DNA of 64,000 nucleotides, taken from positions 116,195,308 to 116,259,307 of the forward strand of contig CM036618.1 of assembly GCA_020746105.1 (NCBI GenBank). The letters run 5' to 3'. Under the pieces are notes generated by a model that worked only from the letters and a program-made list of their open reading frames with translations, was not told the DNA's origin and searched no databases. Position numbers and translations under genes: made by a program. Shown here piece by piece: positions 12,001 to 24,300 of this stretch. The DNA is from Trogon surrucura (Eukaryota > Chordata > Aves > Trogoniformes > Trogonidae). Within the stretch, counting starts at the first letter, position 1. Each line of letters starts with the position of its first letter.

Positions 12001-15000
12001 ATTATCTGATGAAGCTGCTGCCCTGCAATCTGATTGCATCAGCTCATACGTGAAGTGCTGATGAGCTGGTTGTGGATATGGACTCACAGATTAGCCCAGA
12101 GATCTCTGCTGGGTACAGGTCCTTCCATTGCAAGAGAAACAAATAGCCCCAGGGCTTAAAGCCTTCACACCTCTCCTGGAGACCATACATTCCCCTGCAG
12201 CCACTGCCAGCTGTTCAGTGTCTTTATAAAGGACCCAGGTGAAGGCCAGAGTGTGGCCTCAGCAAGCCCCAGGATGCTCCCAGGCTGGGGAGCAGGATGA
12301 GGGGCAGGGACCACCTGAGGTTGAACCAAGTGCCAGGGAATGGAGAAGGTGTGCTCCACACAGTCCTCTCAAAGAGGACCAGGTTTGCTGAGCCTTGGAA
12401 GTTGTGGTTCCCACAGCAGGTCCTTACCTGTCTGCCAACCCACCAGTGTGCCGTGAGGCTTGATGCATCAGCAGGACTGACATGCATCTTACTCATAACC
12501 ATACCTCAAGTGCTGGGATGCCAGCAGCATGGCTTTGCCTGTGACAACGACCAGTGTTGCGTTGGCAGCTTGAAGCTGAGGCAGAGGAGATGGTTTCTGT
12601 TGTAAGGCATTTATGAAATCCTTGTGTTCAACGAGGAAGCATCAGGAGAGTTCAGGAATGGCAGCAAAGAGAAGGTGTTTTGTCCAGGCTAAGGGGAACA
12701 AAAAATCATATGAGAAATCTCTGAGAGCTATTTTCTGCAAGAGTGGGTCTTGAGGGGACAGACACAAGTGAGGAGGGTGGTGGCAGAATCTGGCACCCTG
12801 CATGCACCTCTGTTCTGGGATGCTTTTTGGAGGGCAGCATCCCTCAGGCAAGCCACCACAGGGATTTTCAGCGGCAGAGATGCAGGTGGATCGGCAGCAA
12901 TCTCAGCTTTATATTAGATTTCTTGACTTATTATTTTTCCCAGGATTTTTACAAGCTGTAAGCCATGAACTCTGGACATATTGATGTTAGGGTTATTCTG
13001 ACACTGCTATTCTCAATATTTACACAGTTACCCAGCCTTCTTCTGCATTTCAGAATTTTTTTGGCCCCAGAAACAACTTCCTGTGGCAAACAAACCTCCA
13101 GGGTAATTTCACTGGCTGTAATAGGGTTTCATTTGCATCTGGTTTGAATTTTCAGCCGTTTTGTTAAATGTTGCTATTTTCTAGTGCTATCAGGCAGGTA
13201 GAATGGCAGCTCTTGATGTGCTCTTCTATAGATCAGTTGTACCTTGGTGAAAGGCTGCAGAATAGCAATGCAAACGGATGTGCCACCAGCCTGTTCCATG
13301 AGTGGTTGCAGAAGCAGAGCGAAGTGCAGGAACACATCCAATAAGGAGATGTGGAATTGCTCTATTTTGTAAACCAGAACATTGATTTGAGAGTGAACAA
13401 GCTGGCTGCTGAAAGGAGGAAAAAAAAAAAAAAGGAAAGCAGAGAAAGCAGAGTCTTCGTGAGACGTTCAGCAATGAGCTATGCAAGACATAAACTCAAA
13501 CCACAGGAAGCCCTGATATCCCATGAAGTAACAAATATTTTTCCATTAATACCAGCGTTTTTATTGCCTCTTTCATCCTGAAAGAAACCCTAGTTGGCTT
13601 TTGTGCTTTGCAGGCTTGATTCAGTAATTTCTTCTCCTTGCCACTGAAATACAAGATATTCCCAAAAGTAGGGAGAGAGCGGCAGCTGAGCTGCAAGGAC
13701 CAGCCTTTGCAGTGCCCTGGGATGGCAGAGGAGTATTGCAGAGGGCCAGCAGGCCTTGAAAAGGGACAAATATATGCACACATACAAATACAGAATATAT
13801 TATTTCTTTCATCTGTTTGTTCACCTATGTATTTAATTGGGAATCTGCAGTGAGGAGAGGACACAGAGAGCTTTAAAAAAATCTGTCTGATAGAGAAGAG
13901 AAATTGAGTAAGAAAGGCACATCATACTGCCCTCCTTTATCCACCAAAAAAAAGAGAAAACCCTCTGTGAGAAGGCGAACCAGAAATCAGCTCTGTCACA
14001 GCCTTTTATTTTCCTAAACAGCTGAAAGTCTGAGAGCTCATGCCCTCTTGCTCCCTCCCATGCAGCAGGCACCCCCGCCACCAATGGGGAGGAGAAGCAG
14101 CACAGGGATTATGGGCATGGTTGGAGATCAGACCTGATGCCTGCAGTCATGCTCTTCGCTCTTCCCTGTGGCTGTTTCCCTCTGTTCAGTGGCCCCAAAA
14201 CCAGATGAGACAAATGTCCCTGCCCTCAGCACGCAGCCTCTGTCCCTAGCTGAGCAAAGATGACTCTACAACAACATGATGCCAACCCTCTTGCTTTGAT
14301 GTTAGTGGGGCTCGGGGTCTCCCAGGCTGCTGGGGACCCCGTGGGGAGCTCCCCAAGTACTGCAGATATTCTTATCCTGCAAGTGTTTTTTCTGGTGCAG
14401 TCCAGCTCCTCCCAGCACTCCTCCCACCTCTTCACCTTTTGCCTCTCTGGGTCCCTCCTGTCACCTCCATGGGTCTCTCCAGTTGTGTCTGCTCAGCTGC
14501 TCTGGGTTTGGGTGTGTTTGACCAAGTCCTTCTCTGACCTGGAAGAGCCGGTGAGTCTACCAGAGGTATCGTGTTGTGACTGCTTAGGGCATACAAGAGT
14601 GTGGTCTTGTCACCCAGGAGTATGTGAGTGCAAACACTTTTGCTCAAGCTTTTCATAAGAAAGACATCCAGCTTGATCCAAGGGTACGACCTTAAGCTGT
14701 TTTATCTAAGCACATGCAAACTTATTTAAATGCTTTCAAATCAGATGGGAACAGGTGTAGTCTAAACTACTGTAAACTGCTTTTACATGGAAAACATATC
14801 AGCCGGATAGCCGTTTGAACCACTTTGAACCCGGAGCACAACTGCATGGCTGAAAGGAAATAGTTTGATGCTGCTTTGTCGTCACTGATGGAAGATGTAG
14901 CACGCTTCAGCTGCTGGTCATCAGCTGGCAGTGACATCCCCGTGGCTTGGCCAAGGAGGAGGTTACACACACCCCCTGACCACCTTCAGAACAGAATTGG

Positions 15001-18000
15001 TCAGAGTTACTGAAACCAGCATGGCCGGAAAACGGCATTAAGATGGGCAATGCTGTATGGGAGCAGAGGAGGATCACTCAGACACGCTTTCTGCTCACCG
15101 AGAGATTCCGTGCAGGAAGGAGGGAGCAGCCACCAGCGGTAACCAGCAGCGTCTTTAATTGCATCCTCTTTGTGGCTTGCAAAGAGAATATGTGTCTAAG
15201 GCTTGTGGGTTAGACAGCTGGTCTGAGCCAGCCCCTCTTACCTCACAGGAGAGAAGCAACTGTGCTCAGCCACCACCAATCTGCCAACAAACTGTTTAAA
15301 AACATGCATGTAATCATCTAAAGCTTGAGATGGAAGGGTGAAATATTCTGTGCAGAGATCAGGAGGGATGGCATGGGAACCGTGCTGAAAAGGTAAGGCC
15401 CTAGACTAGAATCCGAGGCAAGGAAACTTGTGTTATTTCTTTCTGGTTTGCCCGGGCTGCCTCAGGTGGGTCTTCTGCAGCAGTCCTGCGTGTGAAACGT
15501 GACAGCAGTACAACGGGGTGATTCTCTCCCTGAGCTGGTTTCTGCATGGTGAGTATTGCCCAGCCACAGGCTTCTGGTGTCCCTGGACCCACAAGTCTAC
15601 AGGCAGGGCTACCCGATGCTGGTGTCCATCCCCGTTCCTCCTCTGAACCGGCTCAGGGTGCTGCCCACCGGTCGGTGCTGCCCATCAGTACCTGGCAGCT
15701 GGATCCTCGCTGGCCAATAGCTACCTAAAGACACTGCTCTGCACTAATCCTAAATGTTTTCCTCCAGAGTTGAAAGCTCTTTGAGCACTGTCTGCCAGGC
15801 CAAACAAAAGAAAATCTCTATTTGGTCTGAAGAGCAAATATTCCCCTGCATGGTTTGCAGGGGAAAATGCCAAGTACACAAGGCTGCTTGCTCTCCTTGA
15901 AACAGTCACGACGGTTCCTTAGCTTCACCAAGGCACATCTGGCTGTCATCTCTGCACATCTGTATCCCATGATTTACACAATTTTCTCCCGATGCTTTAT
16001 GTGGTTTTATGGTGTGATGAAGCTCTGGAAAGAACAGAAACACATCTTTCTGCCCCTCTGAGGGCCAGCTTTCTGGGAACTTTCTTAGGGTCCTACCAAA
16101 GCTAATGGGACCTCCTCTGGAATCTGCAGCAAAGCTCTTCCATGGCCCTCCCAGGAGAACAGTCTGCATGGCAGCGGAGCTGCAAGCGTGATTTGTAGGG
16201 AACCCATGTGCCTCACCCAAGCATTGTGGGGTGTATCCAGGAAAGAAAGACTTTCCGTAGCACCTCTGCTTCTTTTCAGCCCCAAGGTGAGGCTTAATGC
16301 ACACTGGAACATGATTACACTGATTAAGGCTTATCATTCAGTCTTGTTAAGCTTGAGTCCTGGCCCAATAAGAGCTTCAACCAGGCGATCCTTCGCTTGT
16401 TTCTTCAGAAAGGATCCCACTGTGCAACAGGTACTCAGACACTAACTGGAACCTGGGAACAATTGATGAAAGCAGCAGCAGTTTCCATCCTACAACGACT
16501 GTAATTATGTAAGAGGAGATGTGTTTGCATCTGCAATCTCCCTTCAGCTAAGTAGGACTTCCTTGCTTGGCTTGCAGAAGGAAATCCAAAGACCATGTGT
16601 GGTTTTGCTACCGGCAACCCACCTCCAACAGTCACAGATCCTCTAATATGCATCTTTGCTGATTGGCCTTCGGAAACCATTAGTTCAACAGATTCTTTTA
16701 TTTTTTTTTTTAGGAAGGTGGAAATAGGTGTTACAGAGCTGTGATCTCACGGCCTAAGTGTGACATGTCATTAAGCTCCCACTTCCCTCAAACATTAGGT
16801 GATCAAGAGATGCTCCTTGAAAAAGCACTGATATGGTCAGAAGAGGAACAAAAGGAAGAAAAGTGGAAGAGGTGATATAGAGCCAACTATATACCTAGCA
16901 GCCTGTTAGTTTCCTTAGCAGTTGTTTTTTCTTTTTTTTTTTTTTTTTTTCCTCGCAGAAGGCTCTTATAGAAGATAAATATAAGAGCTTTTCTCTCAGA
17001 AAAGTAACATCCAGGGCAATTCCCTCCTTCTGTTTCCTCCTGCAGACAGTTAAGTTCCAAGCCTGCTCCACCCACCCACTGCTTTATCAGTGGGAGAGGA
17101 AAGGGAATTCTCCTGTCCTACGTTCCCCAGAAATGGCAATGTTTCACAAGCTGGTACTTAGTACGCTAGAAAGGAATCTGCTAAATTACTTTGTGATTCT
17201 GAGTTGGAAATTTGTTCCTAAGCTATGTACACTTCTCAGATATTCCCAGTCTTAATTCTCAACGTCGCAAATTTACACCTTGGTATTTAGGAACAGTTCT
17301 GCAATGGGGCAGAGAGGAGGCTTGTGGTGGAGGGGGTGAATAACAATTTTGCAACAACTCTCAGGGTCACATTTTTGAGCAGTTACAGACCTGGAAAGGA
17401 AGTTTAGATTTAAAAGGAATACTTTGGCAGTGCCCTGCTATGTCAGTGATGGGGACCTTCACCCCCAAACTCCTCTCCCCCCAAAGCTGGTTGATTGCTT
17501 TCACAAGGTATTGATCAAGAAGAGCAAGCGATGAGTCAACATCATCTCTTTCATAAGCTGTGGTGACTTACTGTAGTGCTTGACAGCACTACAGGTTTCA
17601 GGGTTGTTTACCCTGTGTTGAAACCTGCCCTGCCAGGGGGAAGGGAGTGTATCCTACCTGGAAAACACCCAAACCAAAACACTTGTTCCATAGTTACATC
17701 CTAGGACAGTTGTTAGCTTACTCTACTTACTGCCTGGACGGAAACTGGCTCTGCCTACCTGGGGCCAACAGGGACACCAGTATATCTCCAGTTGTATGTA
17801 GGAGCACGATCAATAAGTCTTAAAGAGCATGTTGAAAACAGAATTCGTGATTGAGTCCAGAATGCAAGAAATCCTTGGAGGAGAGTTTGGAAGCTGAGTG
17901 CATAACGAGATGCCAACCCCAGAATGAGACCCTCTCTAATGAGAATGGTTAGTAACTAACCAAAAAATACCGGGAGTGCTGTTTCTTTTCTGTGTCCGTG

Positions 18001-18480
18001 TGCAGCTAGCCACGGCAGCTCCTGGGCAACGCTTAGACCCTAGGAACAGACATATTTGTTCTGCTTTCTTGTTCATCAAATCTGAAGGCGGCTGCTGTTA
18101 GGGTGCAAGTGCTGTGGGGCTAGCAGGCCCGGGAAGGCTCCCCAAGGGTGGCTCTGGTTTTAGGAATGTGGGGTGCAAACACATCTGCTGCCAGAGGTTT
18201 GTTCTGCTTCCTTGGGGGGAGACACCTCATGTAACTCCTGAGGAGCGGTGATAACGGTGCTCCTTCACAACCACAGCTGGGTTTTTGTGTGAGCACAACA
18301 CTCTGCTTGCGGCTCAGCTAGCAGCTCGTCGTGTTAATGCTCCTATAATAATGATTTTCAACAGGGGAGAAGGAGGGATGAAAGGTTAACGGGCAGCTCA
18401 GGTTGGTGTTAGGGGGCTCCCAGAACGTGTAGGGACGAAGCGTCCTGTCTCCCTGGCTGTGTATGAACTGGGTGCCCGTG
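9083..18480. other. Non-coding stretch upstream of the CpG island, no gene supported
   Basis: About 9.4 kb with no supportable exon. Stretches at about 9,190-9,300, 9,960-10,180 and 11,920-12,060 are CpG-poor and rich in TAATTA/ATTA-type words, the texture often seen in conserved regulatory DNA; conservation cannot be judged here. Poly-A at about 13,422-13,435 and poly-T at about 16,930-16,950 are simple runs. The 158-codon minus frame at 9,386-9,862 and the 132-codon plus frame at 14,260-14,658 have no recognisable features. Confidence 0.45.
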
Positions 18481-18929
18481 GGTGAACCGGGGTCACCCCA
18501 TCCTGGGCGACCCAGGGGTGCTGGGGCGACCGTGCCTGCGGGAGCTCTGCCCTCACCAGCTCTTGCGCGGCGCCGCCTGGGAAGGCAGACCCAGCAATAA
18601 GTTCAGAGCGTGAGAAAAGGGGGGAAAACCCCCGAACCGGGCCTGGGCGAGGGTCGCCCGCAGCAGGGGCGTGTGACGAGCTCCGGGGACACAACAAGAA
18701 CTGCCCACTGCTCGCCGGGGACTCGCCGGCGAGCGGGCTGCTGCCTTCGGGGTGTGCTTTGTCGTCGCCTGAAGCGTGGCAACAGCAGGCAGAGGCTCGG
18801 GCGCTGCAGGTCGCCGCCGACCACCCCGCGCTGCCCCAGTGAGGGCCGCGGCGCGACGGCTGGGTGTACCTCCGCGCCTGGGGGGCGTCTCCCCGCGGCC
18901 GTCCCCGCCCAGGAAGCCGCCCCGGAGGC

Positions 18930-18967
18930 GGGCGGGGGGCCGGGGGCCGGGCGGGAAGCGGAGGGGG
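18930..18967 (+). promoter_or_regulatory. G-quadruplex-forming run in the promoter/5' UTR
   Basis: Six G-runs of 3-6 bases (18,930-932, 18,934-939, 18,942-946, 18,949-951, 18,953-955, 18,963-967) are separated by loops of 1, 2, 2, 1 and 7 bases. This satisfies the usual four-run quadruplex pattern several times over on the coding strand. It lies 130-167 bases upstream of the start codon, so it is either in the proximal promoter or in the 5' UTR of the transcript. Its regulatory effect is inferred only. Confidence 0.6.
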
Positions 18968-19096
18968 AGTCCCCTCCGCGGCCGGTGCCGGCGCAGGGGC
19001 GGTGGGCCCGGCGCGCAGGCGGGGGGCGGGTGGGGGCGGCGCTGCGGCGCCGGGGCTCGGCGGTGGCGCTCTGCTCGGCGGAGCGGGGCGGCCGCG

Positions 19097-19205
19097 ATGG
19101 GCGCTTCCTCGGCGGCGGCGAGGCAGAGGCGGCGGCGGGGGGAGCTGCTGCGGGGGCAGCTGGGCGCGCTGGCCGCCCTGGTCCTGCTGCTGGCCGGCCG
19201 TGGCG
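19097..19205 (+). CDS. Exon 1 (coding part): signal peptide of an unidentified secreted/membrane protein
   Basis: The ATG at 19,097 sits in GCCGCGATGG, with G at -3 and G at +4, which is a strong Kozak context. It encodes 36 codons plus one base: a short start (MGASSAAARQ), a basic patch of four arginines, then a hydrophobic core (LGALAALVLLLAG) typical of a signal-peptide h-region. The reading is ended by a canonical donor, GCG|GTGAGTGAG; without splicing a stop follows at once (GGT GAG TGA). The intron is phase 1. The frame joins cleanly to 21,183. The signal peptide is probably cleaved shortly after the exon 1/2 junction (for example near residues 36-46). The exon lies in a CpG island, as first exons often do. 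I do not recognise the family. A type II membrane anchor is possible, but the sequons in exon 3 fit a cleaved or type I product better. Confidence 0.75.
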
Positions 19206-21182
19206 GTGAGTGAGCGCCGGGGGGCGGCGGCGGCCGGGGGGAGACCCTCGGAAAGGAAGAGAGGAAGAACCGGGGCGGAAGAGGGGGGTGTCGGTGCCGG
19301 TGCCCCCCGGGAGAGAAGCAAAACTTGGCCGGAGGGAGCGAGCGGGTCCCGCCCGGGGGGGGGCGTGCTCCTGCCGCGGGGAATGGAGGGGCTTGGAGGG
19401 CGGGGGGACTGTCCGGAGCCCGTTTGAGAGGGGTGTTGTTGATTTATTTGATTTTATCCTATTTTATCTTATCTTTATTTTATCTTACTTTATCTTACCT
19501 TATTTTATCCTATTTTTTCTCTTTTTTTTAACATTTTTATTTTTGAGGAGGGACGGTGGGTCCTGGTCCTGGTGCTGCGTTTATACAAAGAGAGAGAGAC
19601 AGACAGGAGTTGAGTTAGCGAAGCGGTTTGTATTTTGCACGACGAAATATGTGAGCGTAAGCAGAATATACGCAAGGCTTATTTTCCTGTAAGCTAAAGG
19701 AGAGCGTACCCCTCCGTGACTCGGATTTGCTTTTTAAACAAACAGACGCGTGGTCTTAAGGGTTTCGGCAGTGTCCAGCATGGTGTAAGGAATGCTCTGA
19801 TGTTTAGGAAAGAGCACAAACACCAGCAAAGACTCGAACATAGGTTTTTCTGATGGAGTGCAACAATGCACTCCATGGGTTTGTAAGGTTTGGGACTTCA
19901 ACACCCTTAAATTAATTCCATTTTCTTTTTTTTTATTATACACATATTCCAAAAGTTGCACTTATTTTTCGTGAGTGTGGTTAAGATTGCTTCTGAGAAG
20001 TAAGGCCAGGAAAGACAAACGTGAGCATCGTTGTGAGTAAACAGAGCTGTATGCATGTGCTTCAGTGTGTTTAAGCCTACCCACGCAGCGCATAGGGATG
20101 TGTGACACCAGTTCCAGGCCTTCCTTTACGTGAACTCCAAAGGCTGCCAGAGAGAAGGTTCCCCCTCCGGTGTGGGGCCAGACCTGTGCTCCTTTCCCGC
20201 TTTCTGTCAGTGGGAAAGCCAGTCACCTCCAACCCCTTCGCTGGCGGCGCCAGCTAGCTGCTTGCTGCTTGATAAATCGTGGATTGCCTGGCAAAGGCAG
20301 ATTTCAGACCTATTTTAAAGAGGGCACAGAGCTCAGCCTTCTCTCTGAAGGGTGGCGTGGGTTCCCAACCTGTGTTTTGCTCTCCCTGAACGTGGTTTTC
20401 CTGCTGGTGTGGGAGGGAGCCCCGTCTGCTGAGCGAAGGCTGCATGGGTCTGCACCACAGGTGAATTTGGGCTTCGCTCGAGTTGCCCAACGTGTTCCCC
20501 GGCTGGCGCCACTGCCTTTTGTCAGGGCTTTTGCCTTCTTGGTTTCAGTTTGGGAGAGTACCTCACTTTGCCATCAGGTAGCTGAATCAGAGAAACGGCG
20601 TTTGGCGCAGTGGACCCAGCGCCCCATATGCCTGCCGCCACATGGAGCCAGGAGCAACAGCGAGGAGGTGGAAATTTTCCCCAGTGCCTACTGCATCTGC
20701 TTCCCTCTTTCATGGGACCCGAGTGCCCGGGCTCTCCTGGGGACCTCGCGTGTGTTTGCGGTCATGATTAGAGAGAAGGGGGAACCACGTGTTTCGACTT
20801 AGCAATTCAAACATTTTCCCCATGTAAAAGTGCATGGTTTAAGATGAAATGTGAAGAACTTTTTTGAGAGGGCCACGATCCTTCCACATCACATAGCATC
20901 TCCTTTCCCTTTCCCCTGGCAGGAGGTGACAGTCTCACCCTGTGCTCATGGGGCAGTTTTTTCTATTGAGAGGTGTGTGTTTTGGTTTGTTTTTCAAAGT
21001 GCTCGCTCGCACCCCAGCTGCCAGGCAGGCTGAGCGTGGACATCACCAAGGTGCACCAGTGACACAGGAGCAATGGCTCCTCCTGTAGAACCTTTGCGTT
21101 GAGGTGCAATTCAACGACCACAAGGTTTGAATCACCCTCTTTGCTGGTATGTTCTGTCTTTTAATGCTGCTGTTTCTCTTAG
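19206..21182 (+). other. Intron 1
   Basis: Phase-1 intron of 1,977 bases from GTGAGT to a good acceptor (CTGCTGTTTCTCTTAG). It begins in the CpG island and then passes through a TTTTATC-type simple repeat. A 210-codon frame at 20,170-20,802 is open, but it shows no domain or splice logic and I regard it as chance. Confidence 0.65.
19440..19530. repeat. Degenerate TTTTATCTTA-type simple repeat
   Basis: Imperfect tandem words TTTTATC, TTATC and TTACC alternate for about 75 bases, then run into a T/C-rich stretch to about 19,530. It lies directly after the CpG island and gives an abrupt GC-to-AT transition inside intron 1. Confidence 0.75.
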
Positions 21183-21323
21183 CCGGTCCCCTTCCTCTCT
21201 GCCATGGCCTGGGTCCAGAGGAGCGTGGTTTTCTGAGTCATGGACAACCTCTTTTTGCAGAGGAATGCGAGGTGCCAGAGTCACACCCAGAAAGTGCAGA
21301 CAGAGCTCCTCCTGAGGAGACAG
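21183..21323 (+). CDS. Exon 2: linker segment of the unidentified secreted/membrane protein
   Basis: A 141-base exon (47 codons) preceded by a pyrimidine-rich acceptor (TGCTGTTTCTCTTAG) and followed by the donor ACAG|GTACCC. Joined to exon 1 in phase 1, the junction codon becomes GCC (Ala) and the frame stays open to the donor. The product begins GPLPLCHGLGPEERG and continues as an acidic, proline- and serine-containing stretch with a second cysteine (EECEVPES) and a run rich in Glu, Pro and Ser (SHPESADRAPPEET). No domain is recognised; it looks like a mature N-terminal extracellular linker. Length divisible by three with both flanking introns in phase 1 makes it a symmetric 1-1 exon, common in exon-shuffled extracellular proteins. 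It could be skipped without shifting the frame. Confidence 0.7.
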
Positions 21324-24300
21324 GTACCCAGAGCGATTTATCTGTTAAGCGCTCTAGAGGACAGGGCACACAATCTGGGTTTCTGTTCTGGTGGCTCCCG
21401 CTGCTTTTCTGGGTGACAGTCTCCATGTCTCACTTGGCTGGGTCTCTGAAACGAGGCCTCCTTTTCGAGTTACTTTGAGATCCCCTGATGCTAAATGATG
21501 TGTAATAACAAGGCAGTATAACATTATAATGTTTATACAGAGGTTGTGTCAAAGATCTTTATGCTCTCTAAGGTTCAGGCTTTCAAAAATAGATGAATGA
21601 AGAAGAAATCCAAGTTCACTAAATTCATCTGGGCAGCGAACGTACAACTGGGGTGCCTCTTCCTCTCTTCTAGACAGTGTGAGTCCATGGTTTTGCTCTG
21701 ACACCAAGGAAGTCACGCTGGTAAACAAGAAGTGTAATAGAGATCAAACACAGCCCCGCAGACCCAAAATACAGCTGCCAGCCAAACTGGACTGCCATGT
21801 GCTTTTTGGTCTACTGAATGGGACTGGAGGTGAGGTTGTAGCAGCACCTCATTAACTTTGAGAGTATGAGTCGCTTCCAGAGCTCTGCCTGACTCTGCCA
21901 TTCTTGCAGAAACAGCCAAACAAAGCATAAAGTTGATGTGGATTTTTGTTGGTGGGGTTATTTTTTTCGCCTCTGCACACCCCTGGCCCCAGTCTGACTC
22001 AAATTCTCATTTGTAAGGAGAGGTAGGAGTGGAGAGGAGAGATTTCTTCATTATATGAGACTGTCTTCCATACTGTGATGATTCAGGTTTTTCAACGCAG
22101 GCTTCTGAGTCAGGCCTTTTACCAGTTTGCTGTCATGGACAGCAAAAAATAGCAGGGGCATCAGTCAGTGGGATTTTTCTTGTTTCTGTATACCTGTGTT
22201 TTTGTCAGGACGGTAAGGAAAAGCTAGGTCTGATTCTGCAGCCCTTACTCATGGGGGTGGGCACATTCTTGCAGGCTGCAGGGAATTGAGAGCATCCACG
22301 TCACGACAGCACACGTACGGAAAGCTGCCAAGCGATCCTGGGTGTGCTTGGTGGGAGACGGGGAGCAAAGATCCCACCGTGCCCACCCTCCACCCATGCG
22401 GTAGCTGGAGGAGCTCACAAGACTGGAGTGAACCATGTAGGCTGTTTTCTCCCGACTGCTTTGTCACGGGCCCTGCCTCACAGGGCTTTTCCTTACAGAT
22501 CTCCTTACTGCCAAAATAGCGTTGAAGAACCTTGGTGCGACAGACCCTGTTCCTCTAGCAGGGAGTTAAACGAAAACTCCCTGATTTCACTTGAATATTT
22601 TGGTTTGTGCAAACCAAGAAACTCAAACCAAACTTTAGAGGTTGTGCAATGAAAGCATGAAAGCAGTTGTTTTTCTCACCTCTTCAGCGAAGCATAATCC
22701 TAGCTTCAGTGAGAGTAACCCTAGCCCAGATGTAATGCTGTAATCCCTGGACCCCTGGATATGGGAATTTACCCTCATAAACTAGGGAGAGGCATCAGGC
22801 CAGAGCGTGGTATGTGACCTCTGTGGCGGGGAGCTTGTTTGGCCTTGCAGGAAATTACTTGTTCATTTATTTAGGACTTGTTCAAGGTCCTGCACCAACA
22901 GCCGGCAGGGAGGGAGGTCTTCTCTCGGAGCAGCTTGCTGCTTGGGGAGCGGCAGGGGCAAGGCGTGGGGCTGTGCTCGGAAGGGACATGGGGGAACATG
23001 CTTAAAGCTGCACTTAACTTTCAGCATCCGTGTGTGGTGTGGACAGAGGGGGGGTTTGCACACCTGGCTACGAATTTGGCCTTGCTGCAGGGTCTCCGTG
23101 AAGAACTACCTTAAAAATGCCCATGTCTCCATAACTGCCAGTGTTTGGAGTCCACTTAATTAAAACGTTTTGGGAGTGGTGGAGTGTGCACCAGGCCGCT
23201 CAACTTGCCAAAGCTGGGTGCCTGAGGTAAACTCGCACGTGGCACCTGAAACGACAGGGTCCTGGTCCTCCGGATCCGGGTGCAGGATGCTTGGGAGTTC
23301 TGCCTTTGTCGGGGCGTAAATGCGAAAGGTTGCTGCCCTCCCCAGCTGTCCACAGACCGAGCGAGTTTCCTTCTGCTGCTGATTTTAAATGGTCCTTAGT
23401 GCTGAGAATGCTGGCTGGCCACGCTGTCCATTTTTGGTCAAAGATTCTCAGAAGGAAAGGCTCGGTTGGACCTGTCATATATTCATGTGGCAGGTACTTG
23501 AGTCTGCAGCCTTCTGGGAGTGAGACTATGAAAAAAAAATCTGTCCTGGAATGGGAGAGGGTCATTTAGGATCAACAGCCGGCCCTGCGACTTCAGAACT
23601 CCCCTTACCCCTGGAGCTGACCCTGCTCCTAAGGGTTAGTCTGCCCAAGGGCATTTTTCTGTTTTGTTCCTGTTGTTCTCTCTTTAAATTGATGGCAATT
23701 CCATGGTAGCTAGAAAAATAGTATCTTCTTTTTTTCCTTCTTCTGGTTTCTGTGCCTTTGGAATGGTGTAAGTTATCCTTTCTAGCTTTCCTGTCTGCAA
23801 GAAAGCATAGAAAATTTAGTTTTCGTAGAGCCTTTCTGAAGATAAGAGTTGAAAAGTGCCAGGTCTCATGAAACCTGTCACTGAAGACTTTGGAGTTTTG
23901 TTTTTTCAAATGAGAACCACATGGGGTTCAGGGAGCATGGAGCCTGAGGGATGCATCTTGTTACTGCCATTACTTAAAAGCCAGTGGAATTTCTCCAGGC
24001 AATTTCTGCAGAAATTCAGGTTTCTTCCACAGACACAGTGATGATGTGCTGTGCTGTGGTGGGACCTGTGCCTTGCTGTCACAGGCAAAAAAAAAAAAAG
24101 AAAGGGTGTTTGCATTTTCCGGCCTTGTCTTACATGCTTTTCTCTAGACCAACTTTTAAGTGTGGGATTTTAAAGCACTGGGGGTTTTCAAAACCTTTGT
24201 TCCGCACTAGGTTTTACCTTTAATATGACCACGAGTCAAGTCAGACCAATACCAGGAGCCATTGGTAACCTCACCCTAATTTTTTTTCTGCTGCTGTGGC

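Larger units (their letters stand above)
18560..19420 (+). promoter_or_regulatory. CpG-island promoter of the signal-peptide gene
   Basis: GC content and CpG density rise sharply here compared with the AT-rich flanks, densest from about 18,790 to 19,250. GC-box (Sp1-type) words include CCCCGCCC at 18,903-18,910 and GGGCGGG-type runs around 18,930-19,030. No TATA box was seen at a sensible distance, as expected for a dispersed CpG-island promoter. The island covers the first coding exon (ATG 19,097), so transcription probably starts within a few hundred bases upstream. The exact start site cannot be read from sequence. Long frames on both strands inside the island (for example 307 codons minus, 18,398-19,321) result from GC richness and the scarcity of stop codons. 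Confidence 0.8.

Noticed and set aside
18398..19321. 307-codon minus-strand frame and several long plus-strand frames in the CpG island
   Set aside because: Low-complexity Pro/Ala/Arg/Gly products expected from GC-rich DNA with few stop codons. They overlap one another and the supported exon 1.
20170..20802. 210-codon plus-strand frame in intron 1
   Set aside because: No domain, no signal, no splice-site logic and no codon-use contrast. Length alone is not persuasive in moderately GC-rich DNA.
22500..22570. Phase-1 frame after the acceptor TTTTCCTTACAG in intron 2
   Set aside because: It runs about 23 codons to a stop with no good donor and no nearby polyadenylation signal.
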